Assembly: GCF_001278075.1 (NCBI RefSeq)
Contig: NZ_CP011340.1
Span: forward strand, 4,154,001-4,218,000
Length of the DNA stretch: 64,000 nucleotides
Direction: 5' to 3'
DNA from: Streptomyces pristinaespiralis
GTDB lineage: Bacteria; Actinomycetota; Actinomycetes; Streptomycetales; Streptomycetaceae
The notes beneath the pieces were generated by a model. The model was not told where the DNA came from. It did not search any database and worked only from the letters and a program-made list of their open reading frames with translations. Every line of letters begins with the position of its first letter. The stretch's first letter is position 1. A program made the translations under genes and the position numbers. Positions 44,220 to 53,311 of the stretch are shown piece by piece.

Positions 44220-45680
44220 TCAGTCCTTGCGTTCCGGCTGCGGCTCGAGCGGCGGCGCGGCCACCCCGCAGCTCACCTTGCACTCCGGGTGGCACACGTT
44301 CACGCCCTCGGGCGGCACCCGCACCGTCCCCCAGGCGATCAGCGCCCCGGCCACCAGGATTCCCGCGCACATCGGGATCGCGAGCCGGAAGGCCTCGTCG
44401 AACGCCGTCGCCGAGCGGTACGCCTCCGGGCCCATGCCGGCGAGCAGCGGCAGGGCGGCGACCGCGAGCAGGCCGGCGGCCCGGGCCGCCGCGTTGTTGA
44501 TGCCGCTCGCGATGCCCGCCCGGCCGGTCTCCACGGACGCGAGGACGGTCGAGGTCAGCGGCGCGACCAGCGTGACCATGCCGAGGCCCATGACCAGCAG
44601 GGCGGGCAGCACGTCGACCAGGTACGACGCGTCGACGCCGACCCTCAGCGTCAGCATCATGCCGACGGCGCAGAACAGGGGGCCGACGGTCAGCGGGATG
44701 CGCGGGCCGATGCGGTCACCCAGCTCCCCGGAGCGGGCGGAGAGCAGCAGCATCAACGCGGTGGTCGGCAGCAGTGCCGCTCCCGCGCCGAGGGCCGAGT
44801 ATCCGGCCACGACCTGGAGCTGGAGCGCGACGAGGAAGAAGAAGCCGCCGAAGGCGGCGTACACGCAGAGCGTCACGAGATTCACGGCGGTGAACTGGCG
44901 GATCCGGAAGAGGGACAGCGGCAGCATCGGCTTCTCCGTACGAAGCTCGACCAGCACGAACACGGCTCCCACGAGCGCGCCGGCGAGCCCTGCCCACACC
45001 GTCGCGTCGATGAGCGCGTAGGTCACCAGCCCGAGCGCCGCCGCGCCCAGGACGGCGCCCGGCACGTCGAACCGGCCGGTCGCCGTCGGGTCGCGGGACT
45101 CCGGCACGTGCCGCAGTGCCACCGGGACGCACACGACGGCCAGCGGCACGTTGAGCAGGAACACCCAGCGCCAGCCCGGCCCGTCGACCAGCCAGCCGCC
45201 GACGAACGGGCCGATCGCCGCGCCGACGCCGCCGAGCCCGGACCACAGGCCCACGGCCCGGGACCGGTCGTCGGGATGGAAGCTCGCCTGGATGAGGGCC
45301 AGCGATCCCGGGGTGAGCAGGGCGCCTCCGATGCCCTGGAGGGCGCGGGCGGCGACCAGCACCCCGCCGTTGGGCGCCATCCCGCAGAGCAGGGAGCCCA
45401 GGGCGAACCAGATCACGCCGAGGACGAAGATCCGGCGGCGCCCGTAGCGGTCGCCGAGTGCCCCGCCGAGCAGGATCAGCGCCGCCAGCGTCAGCATGTA
45501 GGCGTTGACGGTCCACTGCAGGACGCCCAGGTCGGCGTCGAGGTCCCTGCCGATGCGGGGCAGCGCGACGTTGACGACGGTGGAGTCGAGCAGCGCCATG
45601 CCGGACCCGAGGACGGTCGTCAGGACCACCCAGCGGCCGGTGGCGGATGTCAGCCTGATGTCCCCCGGACTCGTGCCCAT
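44220..45680 (-). CDS. MFS transporter, DHA2 (14-helix) drug exporter type
   Basis: The 486-residue protein has about 14 membrane helices. DHA2 motif C-like ALLDSTVVNVALPRIG comes in helix 1, motif A GGALGDRYGRRRIFVLG in loop 2-3, and ARALQGIGGALLTPGSLA in helix 4. It would export small drugs or metabolites with proton influx. The C-terminus is odd for the family: CHPECKVSCGV, a cluster of three cysteines and a histidine that could hold metal. No TetR-like regulator is adjacent. Confidence 0.9.
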   Translation of the reverse strand: MGTSPGDIRLTSATGRWVVLTTVLGSGMALLDSTVVNVALPRIGRDLDADLGVLQWTVNAYMLTLAALILLGGALGDRYGRRRIFVLGVIWFALGSLLCGMAPNGGVLVAARALQGIGGALLTPGSLALIQASFHPDDRSRAVGLWSGLGGVGAAIGPFVGGWLVDGPGWRWVFLLNVPLAVVCVPVALRHVPESRDPTATGRFDVPGAVLGAAALGLVTYALIDATVWAGLAGALVGAVFVLVELRTEKPMLPLSLFRIRQFTAVNLVTLCVYAAFGGFFFLVALQLQVVAGYSALGAGAALLPTTALMLLLSARSGELGDRIGPRIPLTVGPLFCAVGMMLTLRVGVDASYLVDVLPALLVMGLGMVTLVAPLTSTVLASVETGRAGIASGINNAAARAAGLLAVAALPLLAGMGPEAYRSATAFDEAFRLAIPMCAGILVAGALIAWGTVRVPPEGVNVCHPECKVSCGVAAPPLEPQPERKD

Positions 45681-45762
45681 ACGGGGATCATCGCAGCCGC
45701 TTCACGACGCTACGACCCGGACGCCCGCGCGTCTTCCAGGCCCTGCGGGGACGGGCGGTCGG

Positions 45763-46917
45763 TCAGATGACGCGGCCCAGCGCCCGGATCAGGGCGTCCG
45801 CGCCGCGTTCCGCCTTGCTGCGCGGACAGCCGACGTTCAACCGGACGAAGCCCTCGCACCCGTACACCGATCCCGGCATGATCGCGACCTTCTCCCGTTC
45901 GACGAGCTCACGCTGGAGCACCGAGTCCTTCGTCCGGGAGCCGATGCCCAGCGGGCGGAGGTCGATCCAGGCGAGGTAGCCGGCCTGCGGCGGTTCCCAG
46001 CCGAGCTCCGGGAACGCCGCACCGAGCCGGTCGGCGAGCATCCGCAGGTTGCCGGCCACATAGGCGTTGAGGTCGTCCAGCCACGGTCCGCCCCGGCGAT
46101 AGGCCGCGATGTGCGCGGTCAGTGACAGCACGGCGGGCGACGCGAGGCCCTCCCCGGTCTCCATCCGGCGCACGAACGCGGCATGGTCGCCAGGGTCGCC
46201 GATGAGGCCGTACGAGCCGCTCAGGGCGGGGAAGTTGAACGCCTTGGTCCCGGAGGTGATCAGCGCCCACCGGCCGGTGCCGTAGCGGGTCCAGGGCAGA
46301 TGGACCCCGTCGCGTACGAAGTCGGCGTGGATCTCGTCGCTGACGACCGCGACGCCGTGCCGTGCCGCGAGCTCGGCGGTCCTGGTGAGCTCGTCGTGCG
46401 TCCACACCCTGCCCGTGGGGTTGTGGGGCGAGCAGAGCACCAGAACCTTGCTGTCGGGCCGGGCCAGCTGCCGTTCCAGTGCCTCGTCGTCCCCGACGGG
46501 CACTCCACGCAGGTCACGGCCCAGACCGCTGATCGCCTTGATGAAGCCGTCGTACGTGGGGGTGTGGACGACGACGCCGTCGCCGGGGCCGCTCCACATC
46601 CGCAGCAACTGGGAGAGCTGGTTGAGCACGGAGGGCGCGTACACGATGCGGCCGGTGTCGATCTCCGTGTCGTACCGGACGGCGAACCAGTGGCGGACGG
46701 CGGAGAGGAAGTCCTCGTTCCGCCAGTCGGTGTAGCCGAAGACTCCGTGCGCGACCCGGTCACGGAGGGCGTCGAGGACCACGGGAGGGGAGGCGAAGTC
46801 CATGTCGGAGATGGTGAAGGGCAGCAGGCCGTCGACTCCGAACCGGTCCGCGACACCGTCCCACTGCACGCTCCATGTCCCCCGGCGGTCGACGACCGCG
46901 TCGAAGTCGAAGCTCAC
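45763..46917 (-). CDS. MalY/PatB-type PLP enzyme (cystathionine beta-lyase-like)
   Basis: The 384-residue class I/II aminotransferase-fold protein has the MalY family pattern: PFTISDMDF near the start, GVFGYTDW, CSPHNPTGRVW, VVSDEIHADFV and the PLP lysine in SGTKAFNFPAL. MalY/PatB enzymes split cystathionine or other C-S amino acids, and some transaminate. The GTG at 46917 has a strong AGGGGAGGGG site; an upstream ATG would add 9 residues. Downstream of fba but separated by a hairpin terminator. Confidence 0.9.
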   Translation of the reverse strand: MSFDFDAVVDRRGTWSVQWDGVADRFGVDGLLPFTISDMDFASPPVVLDALRDRVAHGVFGYTDWRNEDFLSAVRHWFAVRYDTEIDTGRIVYAPSVLNQLSQLLRMWSGPGDGVVVHTPTYDGFIKAISGLGRDLRGVPVGDDEALERQLARPDSKVLVLCSPHNPTGRVWTHDELTRTAELAARHGVAVVSDEIHADFVRDGVHLPWTRYGTGRWALITSGTKAFNFPALSGSYGLIGDPGDHAAFVRRMETGEGLASPAVLSLTAHIAAYRRGGPWLDDLNAYVAGNLRMLADRLGAAFPELGWEPPQAGYLAWIDLRPLGIGSRTKDSVLQRELVEREKVAIMPGSVYGCEGFVRLNVGCPRSKAERGADALIRALGRVI

Positions 46918-46938
46918 GATTCCCCTCCCCTGTGGACA

Positions 46939-46982
46939 CACCACGGGCCCGGCGCCCGCGAGGGGGTACCGGGCCCGTGGTG
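46939..46982. terminator. Hairpin terminator of fba
   Basis: A perfect 14-bp stem (CACCACGGGCCCGG / CCGGGCCCGTGGTG) with a 16-base loop lies 10 bp past the fba stop. Confidence 0.85.
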
Positions 46983-46992
46983 AGGCGGCTGC

Positions 46993-48015
46993 TTACTTGA
47001 TCTTGGTACCGGAGGAGCGCAGCGCCGCGCAGGCCTCCGTGACACGGGTGGCCATGCCGGCCTCGGCCAGCTTGCCCCAGGTGCGCGGGTCGTAGGTCTT
47101 CTTGGAGCCGACCTCGCCGTCGACCTTCAGGACGCCGTCGTAGTTCTTGAACATGTGGTCCGCCACCGGACGCGTGAAGGCGTACTGGGTGTCGGTGTCG
47201 AGGTTCATCTTCACGACGCCGTTCTCCAGGGCCGTGGCGATCTCCTCAGCGGTCGAGCCCGAGCCACCGTGGAAGACGAAGTCGAACGGGTCGGCCTTGC
47301 CGTACTGGGCGGAGACGCCCGCCTGGAGGTCCTTCAGCAGCTCGGGGCGGAGCACGACGTTGCCCGGCTTGTAGACGCCGTGCACGTTGCCGAAGGACGC
47401 GGCCAGCAGGTAGCGACCCTTCTCGCCCAGGCCCAGGGCCTCGGCCGTGCGCAGCGCGTCGTCCACGGTGGTGTAGAGCTCGTCGTTGATCTCGTGCGAG
47501 ACACCGTCCTCCTCGCCACCGGTCGGGGTGATCTCGACCTCGAGGATGATCTTCGCGGCGGCGGCCTTCGCCAGCAGCTCCTGGCCGATCGCCAGGTTGT
47601 CGGCGAGGGTCTCGGCCGAGCCGTCCCACATGTGGGACTGGAACAGCGGGTTGCGTCCGGCCTTCACGCGCTCGGCGGAGATGTCGAGCAGCGGACGGAC
47701 ATAGCCGTCCAGCTTGTCCTTCGGGCAGTGGTCGGTGTGCAGCGCGACAGTGATGTCGTACTTGGCGGCGACGATGTGCGCGAACTCGGCCAGGGCGACG
47801 GCGCCGGTGACCATGTCCTTGCTGTACTGGCCACCCAGGAACTCGGCACCGCCGGTGGAAATCTGGATGATGCCGTCGCTCTCGGCCTCCGCGAAGCCAC
47901 GCAGTGCGGCGTGCAGGGTCTGGGACGAGGTCACGTTGATGGCGGGGTAGGCGAACTTGCCTGCCTTCGCCCGGTCAAGCATCTCGTTGTAGACCTCGGG
48001 AGTCGCGATGGGCAT
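46993..48015 (-). CDS. fba: Class II fructose-bisphosphate aldolase
   Basis: The 340-residue glycolytic/gluconeogenic enzyme interconverts fructose 1,6-bisphosphate with DHAP and glyceraldehyde 3-phosphate using Zn2+. Zinc ligand motifs are VALHTDHCPKD, the Glu in EVEITPTGGEEDG, and His in ASFGNVHGVYKPG and FVFHGGSGST. The phosphate-binding GGSGS loop is intact. Length is that of the long class IIA form. The ATG at 48015 has a good AAGGAG site. A single gene between two strong hairpins. Confidence 0.97.
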   Translation of the reverse strand: MPIATPEVYNEMLDRAKAGKFAYPAINVTSSQTLHAALRGFAEAESDGIIQISTGGAEFLGGQYSKDMVTGAVALAEFAHIVAAKYDITVALHTDHCPKDKLDGYVRPLLDISAERVKAGRNPLFQSHMWDGSAETLADNLAIGQELLAKAAAAKIILEVEITPTGGEEDGVSHEINDELYTTVDDALRTAEALGLGEKGRYLLAASFGNVHGVYKPGNVVLRPELLKDLQAGVSAQYGKADPFDFVFHGGSGSTAEEIATALENGVVKMNLDTDTQYAFTRPVADHMFKNYDGVLKVDGEVGSKKTYDPRTWGKLAEAGMATRVTEACAALRSSGTKIK

Positions 48016-48170
48016 ATGTCCGCTCCTTGTGATGTGCGGGTATGTGGTACGGGGGCCCGGGGTGCGTCCCCGGTGAACCCAGTGCCCTGACCTTGGGCGA
48101 CGTCATCGTCGCGGCCTATCTTTCCAGACTCCCGCCCGGGGTCCACCATGCCTGCCCCGCCCGCATGGCG

Positions 48171-48208
48171 AAGGGGCGGACTGTTTCACGTGAAACAGTC
48201 CGCCCCTT
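48171..48208. terminator. Perfect 38-bp palindrome: pyrE terminator containing parS
   Basis: AAGGGGCGGACTGTTTCAC is followed with no spacer by its exact reverse complement. It lies 26 bp after the pyrE stop and would form a very stable hairpin that ends pyrE transcripts, as well as duplex DNA symmetry around the parS core. Confidence 0.85.
48183..48196. promoter_or_regulatory. parS centromere site (ParB binding site)
   Basis: GTTTCACGTGAAAC matches the 14-bp Streptomyces ParB-binding consensus exactly. In Streptomyces some 20 parS copies cluster within a few hundred kilobases of oriC and nucleate the segregation complex during sporulation; the syntenic region in S. coelicolor lies in that range. 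This is the only perfect match I found in the window. Confidence 0.9.
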
Positions 48209-48233
48209 GGAATCACCCCAGCTCAGGCCATGA

Positions 48234-48773
48234 TCAGGCGAGACCGAGCTCATCGAGCGAATACGCGTTGATGTACGGCAGGCCCGCCTCCGCGATCTTG
48301 GGGGCGGCGCCGCGCTCCACGATCACGGCCACCGCGACGACCTCGCCGCCGGCCTCCCTGACCGCCTCCACGGCGGTCAGCGGGGACCCGCCGGTCGTCG
48401 ACACGTCCTCCACGACCAGGCAGCGCCGGCCCTTCACGTCCGTGCCTTCGATCCGGCGCTGCATGCCGTGCGCCTTGCCCGCCTTGCGGACGACGAACGC
48501 GTCCAGCCGCTCACCGCGCGCGGCGGAGGCGTGCAGCATCGAGGTCGCCACCGGGTCGGCGCCCAGCGTCAGCCCGCCCACGCAGTCGTAGTCCAGGTCG
48601 GCGGTGGCGTCGAGCATCACCTGACCGACCATCGGCGCGGCCTCGCCGTCCAGCGTGATCCGGCGCAGATCGATGTACCAGTCGGCCTCGATGCCCGAGG
48701 AGAGGGTCACCTTGCCGTGCACCACGGCCTTGTCCTTGATCTGCTGGAGCAGCTCAGCACGAACGTCAGTCAT
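48234..48773 (-). CDS. pyrE: Orotate phosphoribosyltransferase
   Basis: The 179-residue enzyme adds the ribose-phosphate of PRPP to orotate, giving OMP in pyrimidine synthesis. The PRPP-binding motif is CLVVEDVSTTGGSPL, preceded by SSGIEADWYIDLRR and GGLTLGADPVATS. Length fits the actinobacterial form. The ATG at 48773 is chosen from the family start TDVRAELLQQIKDKAV; 90 upstream in-frame codons are not part of it. Ends at the parS-bearing terminator. Confidence 0.96.
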   Translation of the reverse strand: MTDVRAELLQQIKDKAVVHGKVTLSSGIEADWYIDLRRITLDGEAAPMVGQVMLDATADLDYDCVGGLTLGADPVATSMLHASAARGERLDAFVVRKAGKAHGMQRRIEGTDVKGRRCLVVEDVSTTGGSPLTAVEAVREAGGEVVAVAVIVERGAAPKIAEAGLPYINAYSLDELGLA

Positions 48774-48805
48774 GGGGCTCAGCTTAAGGGCGCCGGTCCG
48801 CCGGC

Positions 48806-49603
48806 TCAGAGCCGCCGCCAGCTCCAGGTCGTGGCGATCTCCAGCGGCTCGATCGGGGTGACCAGCCGCGGATGGGTGTTGAGACCGTTCGGCGGGCCCG
48901 ACTGCGGTTCGACACAGACCGCCTCGGCCTGCTCGTCGTAGACCACGACCCACTCCGCCGGGCTGCGGACGATCAGCTCCAGCCGGCCCGGCCAGGTCAG
49001 CGTGACGTCGACCCCGTCGGGCATTCCGAAGCAGTCGTCCCACGGGCCCGGGAGCGGCGTGATGCGCTTGCCGGTCGGCAGGTGGTCCTCACCGCGCTCC
49101 TCCTGCCACTCCGGCGTGAAGGCGATCCGCACGTCCTCGCCGCCGTCACCGAGGTTGCGCAGGAACCAGGGGTGCCAGCCCGCCTGCGCGGGGAACGACG
49201 TCCCGTAGGTCTCCACACCCATCCGGACGGTGACGGAGTCCTCCGCCAGCTCGAACGTCTGGGTGACCCGCCCGGTGTACGGCCACGGGTCGGCGAGGTC
49301 GTAGGTGAAGGCCGCCTCGCTCTCGTCCGCCCGTGCGGTGCGCCACGCGGTGTCCCGGCCGGTGCCGTGAATGGCATGCGGCGGGGCGTTGAGCGGCAGC
49401 CGGTGCGGTACACCGCCGTTGCTGAACCGCCCGTCCCGCGTGCGACCGCACCACGGCACCATCGGGAACGAGCCGTACCGCTCGCCCTGCCGCAGCACCT
49501 CGGTGCCGCCGATGCGCAGGCTTCCGATGCGGCAACCGATCGTAGGATGCACGGTCAACTCGACGTCACCGGCGGCCAGCCGGATGCTCTGTTCGCTACT
49601 CAC
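48806..49603 (-). CDS. Aldose 1-epimerase family protein
   Basis: The 265-residue galactose-mutarotase-fold protein has the markers MVPWCGRTRDGRFSNGG, PPHAIHGTGRD (catalytic His), AGWHPWFLRN (second His) and CVEPQSGPPNG (Glu). These are the residues of the epimerase active site. The enzyme equilibrates sugar anomers, though related members have other roles. The GTG at 49603 is the start. The end is 32 bp before pyrE, so they may be cotranscribed. Confidence 0.9.
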   Translation of the reverse strand: MSSEQSIRLAAGDVELTVHPTIGCRIGSLRIGGTEVLRQGERYGSFPMVPWCGRTRDGRFSNGGVPHRLPLNAPPHAIHGTGRDTAWRTARADESEAAFTYDLADPWPYTGRVTQTFELAEDSVTVRMGVETYGTSFPAQAGWHPWFLRNLGDGGEDVRIAFTPEWQEERGEDHLPTGKRITPLPGPWDDCFGMPDGVDVTLTWPGRLELIVRSPAEWVVVYDEQAEAVCVEPQSGPPNGLNTHPRLVTPIEPLEIATTWSWRRL

Positions 49604-49622
49604 ACCCCGACATTACGGCGTG

Positions 49623-50615
49623 TCACCTACGGCGGCGCAGCGCCCTGCCGACCACGACCGCAGACGCCAGTGCGAGGGCCGCGGCGGGAGCCAGCCACCG
49701 CAGGGTGGCCCCCGCGGAGGAGGCGTCGGCAGCCGGGGTGGGCGCGTAGCGACCGCGTGGCGGGGCGTGGTCGACCTCCTCCGCGCTGCGGCCGATCATG
49801 GTCCGCCGTGCGTGGGCGGCCTCCGCGGGCACCGCGCCCGGCAGGCCGGACAGATCGTCGAGGTCCTCGATGCTTTCGAGGTCGTCCACCGCGTCCACGC
49901 CGTCGACCCCGTCCAGGTCCTCGGCGCCGTCGACCTCGTCGAGATCGTCGAACTCGTCGTCGGCGTCCGCACCGAGCGACGGCGGAGGTACGGGGGCGTC
50001 GAACACCGAGCCGGCGGCGTCGTCCGCACCGGTCGGGTCCTGGGCGTCGCCCCCGGTGGCGGTCGCGGGGCCACCGGTTCCGTCGGCGCCCGCCTCACCG
50101 GCCGCGTCCAGAGGCTCCGCGGCAGGAGCGGCACCGGCGCCCCCGCCTTCGGCGCGGTCCCCGGGCATCGGGTCCTCGAAGGCTGCCGCGGCCAGCGCTT
50201 CCGCGAAACGGTCGAGAAGCCGGTGCGCCGCGGAGACCTTCGCGCCGGCCGCGAGGTCGGCCAGCCGCCCCTCGGCATGCGCGGAGCCACTGAAAGTCAC
50301 CGTCGTGCCGCCGTCGGTCGGGGCCGGGCGGATCATCAGCGTCACCTTCACCGAGCCGCCGCCGCGTGCCTCCGCGCCCTCGCCCTCGACGGCGAAGGCG
50401 CCGCCCCTCTCGTCGTCCTGCTCCGTGAGGTGCAGGGCGCCGCGGTAGGTGATGGTGTGGCCGGCGACTCTGACCTTGAGCCGCCCCGACAAGGGGCCGG
50501 CCGACTCGTCTGCGTCCTGCTGGAGCCCAGGGACGCAGCGGGCGACCCTGGCCGGGTCCCGCAGCGCACGTCGGAGGGTCTCAGCCGGTACCGGAACGAA
50601 CACCTCATGCTCCAT
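49623..50615 (-). CDS. SRPBCC/CoxG-like protein with acidic linker and C-terminal anchor
   Basis: The 330-residue protein has an N-terminal SRPBCC domain of CoxG type (VPVPAETLRRALRDPARVARCVPG, KVRVAGHTITYRG). An extremely Asp/Glu/Val-rich stretch (DDLDEVDGAEDLDGVDGVD) and a C-terminal membrane helix with Arg tail (LALASAVVVGRALRRRR) follow. CoxG anchors CO dehydrogenase to membranes in Oligotropha, but no CO dehydrogenase genes are present here. The fold may bind lipid or a hydrophobic ligand at the membrane. The function is unknown. Confidence 0.78.
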   Translation of the reverse strand: MEHEVFVPVPAETLRRALRDPARVARCVPGLQQDADESAGPLSGRLKVRVAGHTITYRGALHLTEQDDERGGAFAVEGEGAEARGGGSVKVTLMIRPAPTDGGTTVTFSGSAHAEGRLADLAAGAKVSAAHRLLDRFAEALAAAAFEDPMPGDRAEGGGAGAAPAAEPLDAAGEAGADGTGGPATATGGDAQDPTGADDAAGSVFDAPVPPPSLGADADDEFDDLDEVDGAEDLDGVDGVDAVDDLESIEDLDDLSGLPGAVPAEAAHARRTMIGRSAEEVDHAPPRGRYAPTPAADASSAGATLRWLAPAAALALASAVVVGRALRRRR

Positions 50616-50733
50616 GGAAGCCGAGCCTACTCAGCACGGCCCGCCGCGTCTGCCTTTCCCGCGCGAGCCCCTCCCGTCCGCGTCTTCGCCGCCCCCGGTA
50701 GGCGGCGGCCGGGTCGGGCCGGGGGTGGAGCCG

Positions 50734-52335
50734 TCAGCGCGTGTAGCGCGGGTGGACCAGCGTCGAGGGCAGCAGACCCGTCAACCGGGTGCGCTCGGCC
50801 GCGTACGTGTCCTGCGTGAGCGTGTCCTCGACCTCCGAGCGCAGCCGCGGCGCGTCCGCGCCGATCCCGAGTTGCGGTGCGTGCCCCTCGGCCGCGATCA
50901 GCAGTCCCCAGTCCGTGGCCGCGTCCGCCCCCGCCCTGAACCGCGCAGGGCCGCCCGCCACCCCCGCCTCCGACCCGCGGACCCGGTACGGGGTCGTACC
51001 GAAACCGGCCGCCCGCAAGGTCGCGTCGACCGTCCAGTACGTATGGGGCCGCCCGGTCGGCCCTGCGTGGACCACGAGCCGTCCGCCGTCCGCCAGGACC
51101 CGCCCGGCCAGCCCGTAGAACTCCTGCGAGTAGAGCTTGGTGCTCGCCGTGATGCCCGGGTCGGGCAGGTCGCAGACGATCACGTCGTACGTGCCCTCGT
51201 GCTCACGCAGCCAGGAGAAGGCGTCCGCCGTGACGACCCGCATCCGCGGGTCGTCGTACGCGTCGTCGTTCAGCGCCACGAGTGCCGGATCGCTGCGGGC
51301 CAGCCCGACGACTCCCGGGTCGAGCTCGACGAGGGTCACCGACCGGACATCGGCGTACCGCAGCACCTCACGGGCCGCCAGCCCGTCACCGCCGCCGAGG
51401 ATCAGCACCCGGTCGTGCGGACCGCGCATGGCGGGGTGGACGAGCGCTTCGTGGTAGCGGTGCTCGTCCGCGCCCCGCACCTTCAGCCGCCCGTTCAGGA
51501 AGAGGTCCGGCGGCCGGGAAGGCCCGTCGGTGACCACGACCTCCTGGACACCGGTGCGCACGGCGACCCGCACATCGGAGCCGTAGACCGCCCGGCGGGC
51601 CGCCCGTTCGAAGTCGTCGACCATGACGGTGGCGCCGGCCAGCACCGCCACCACGAGGATGTTGAGGGTGAGCAGCCTGGTCCGCCAGCGCGGTGTGAGG
51701 TCACGGCGGAACAGCCACAGCACCAGCGCCCCGCCGGCCACGGCGTTGACCGCGCCCGTCACCAGCGCCCCGGTGAGTTCCCCCAGCCACGGCAGCAGCA
51801 GGAACGGGAACGCCAGCCCGCCGACGAGCGCCCCCACGTAGTCCGCGGCGAACAGGTCGGCGACGGTGCCGTCCGCGTCCCGCCGGGAGATGCGCTGGAT
51901 CAGCGACATCAGCAGCGGCAGCTCCGCGCCGATCAGGATGCCGATGGTCAGGCTGAAGAGCACCAGCGGCACCCCGGATCCGCCGAACCAGGCGAAGGAC
52001 GCGTAGAGCACCATGGCCGAACTGCCGCCGACCAGCGCCAGTGCCGCTTCCAGCAGTCCGAAGCCCACCGCGGCCCGGCAGCGCATCCGTTTGGCCAGCA
52101 GCGATCCGATGCCCATCGCGAACACCATCACCGACAGGACCACGGACGCCTGGGTGACGGAGTCCCCGATCAAGTACGTGGCGAGCGCGACGAGTTCCAG
52201 TTCGTAGACCAGACCGCAGGCGGCGCAGACGAAGACCGCGGCGAGCACCAGATGGCGGCCGGAGTCGGGACGCACGGGCAACAGCACCATGTCCTGGGGC
52301 GGCGAGGTCTGCGGCCGGTCGATCATCCTCGACAC
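50734..52335 (-). CDS. Membrane-bound spermidine synthase-like protein
   Basis: The 533-residue protein has 7 or so helices in the first 220 residues ([18 protein letters not shown] and onward). A C-terminal aminopropyltransferase domain follows: [55 protein letters not shown] and VIVCDLPDP. The Asp in the last motif is the usual catalytic residue, so a polyamine-forming activity is plausible. Such fused membrane forms are common in actinobacteria but poorly studied. GTG start at 52335. Confidence 0.88.
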   Translation of the reverse strand: MSRMIDRPQTSPPQDMVLLPVRPDSGRHLVLAAVFVCAACGLVYELELVALATYLIGDSVTQASVVLSVMVFAMGIGSLLAKRMRCRAAVGFGLLEAALALVGGSSAMVLYASFAWFGGSGVPLVLFSLTIGILIGAELPLLMSLIQRISRRDADGTVADLFAADYVGALVGGLAFPFLLLPWLGELTGALVTGAVNAVAGGALVLWLFRRDLTPRWRTRLLTLNILVVAVLAGATVMVDDFERAARRAVYGSDVRVAVRTGVQEVVVTDGPSRPPDLFLNGRLKVRGADEHRYHEALVHPAMRGPHDRVLILGGGDGLAAREVLRYADVRSVTLVELDPGVVGLARSDPALVALNDDAYDDPRMRVVTADAFSWLREHEGTYDVIVCDLPDPGITASTKLYSQEFYGLAGRVLADGGRLVVHAGPTGRPHTYWTVDATLRAAGFGTTPYRVRGSEAGVAGGPARFRAGADAATDWGLLIAAEGHAPQLGIGADAPRLRSEVEDTLTQDTYAAERTRLTGLLPSTLVHPRYTR

Positions 52336-52379
52336 GCTACGTCACCGCAACCCCACGCATTGTCACCCACAGGTGTCGA

Positions 52380-52949
52380 CTACAGACCGGAATGCTCGGG
52401 GTGGGGATCGGGGTGGCGCATGCCCCGCGCGTTCTGCGACCCGCGTGCCACGAAGCCGACGCGCGTACGCGTGACCACCAGCCGGCCCTCCTGCGGGTAC
52501 GCGTGCCAGGTCCGCCAACGCGCCTGCCCCTCACCGCTCTGCGCCACCATCGCGGTGAACGCGTGCGGGGAGCCGGGGAACGTGCCGGCGAGACCGTGGG
52601 GGTGGTCCGCGACGAGAGCCAGCAACTCCTGGGCCCGGCCCGCGAACGAGCGTTGGGAGAGCGTCTCGACACGGGCCGCGAACTCGTACTCCCAGTCGCC
52701 GAGCCGCTTCGCCACCCCGAGGGGCAGCGGTGTGCTGCTGCCGGGGATGCAGGCGACGGTCTCCGAACAGGTGCCTTTCTTCTCCTCGAGCAGCACCTGG
52801 TGGGAGGCGCCCAGCAGCCTCAACTGCAGCTTTGAGCCGGACAGTTCGAGGTCGAGGACGGCCAGGGCCGGGAGCGGCTCCCGGCCGAGCGCCCAGGCGA
52901 GGTCGTCGGCCCGGGTGTCGGTGTAGGCGGTATCGATGGTCGTGAGCAT
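52380..52949 (-). CDS. DUF2617 family protein
   Basis: The 189-residue soluble protein matches the DUF2617 pattern: DTRADDLAWALGREP near the N-terminus, LDLELSGSKLQLRLLGASHQV, and AWRTWHAYPQEGRLVVTRT-like WRTWHAYPQ. No catalytic residues are known. The ATG at 52949 is the family start. It lies 44 bp upstream of the spermidine synthase-like gene on the same strand, as in other Streptomyces, so the two are probably one transcript. Confidence 0.85.
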   Translation of the reverse strand: MLTTIDTAYTDTRADDLAWALGREPLPALAVLDLELSGSKLQLRLLGASHQVLLEEKKGTCSETVACIPGSSTPLPLGVAKRLGDWEYEFAARVETLSQRSFAGRAQELLALVADHPHGLAGTFPGSPHAFTAMVAQSGEGQARWRTWHAYPQEGRLVVTRTRVGFVARGSQNARGMRHPDPHPEHSGL

Positions 52950-53238
52950 GGGTCGGCTCCGCAAGCGCGCTTCGGCGGGTGGACGCGTGGACCTGGCACT
53001 CCGAAAAACGGTGCGCAAGACGTGTGGGGGGTGGCCTGCATCGGTCCACGTGAGGTCCGAGGGCTGGATGGATCCAACAGGTTCCGACGATGAGAAAATC
53101 ACGAAGTGGATGTCGCCCACAGCGTTTTTACCCAACTTCGCGCGGTTTCCATCCCCTCGGGGGCCCATAGGTTCAACTGTTCAACCGACGGCGAGCGGTT
53201 GAAGTCAACACATCCACCGGACAATCTGCCAACACGAA
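52950..53238. promoter_or_regulatory. Upstream region of the DUF2617 gene
   Basis: This roughly 290-bp stretch is less GC-rich than the genome (for example ATGAGAAAATCACGAAG and GCGTTTTTACCCAACTT at about 53088-53140) and includes GGTTCAACTGTTCAACC, a dyad-like element at 53171-53187. It should carry the DUF2617 promoter. No gene is supported. Confidence 0.5.
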
Positions 53239-53283
53239 GGCACCCGGCGGGTGTTGGCTTCCCACGCCCACCCGTCGGGCACC
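53239..53283. terminator. Hairpin terminator of the small Cys/Ser/Gly-rich gene
   Basis: GGCACCCGGCGGGTG pairs with CACCCGTCGGGCACC (one mismatch, two wobbles) 29 bp beyond the stop of the 53312 gene. Confidence 0.65.
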
Positions 53284-53311
53284 TTCACCATCGCGGACCA
53301 GCTGCCCCGTG

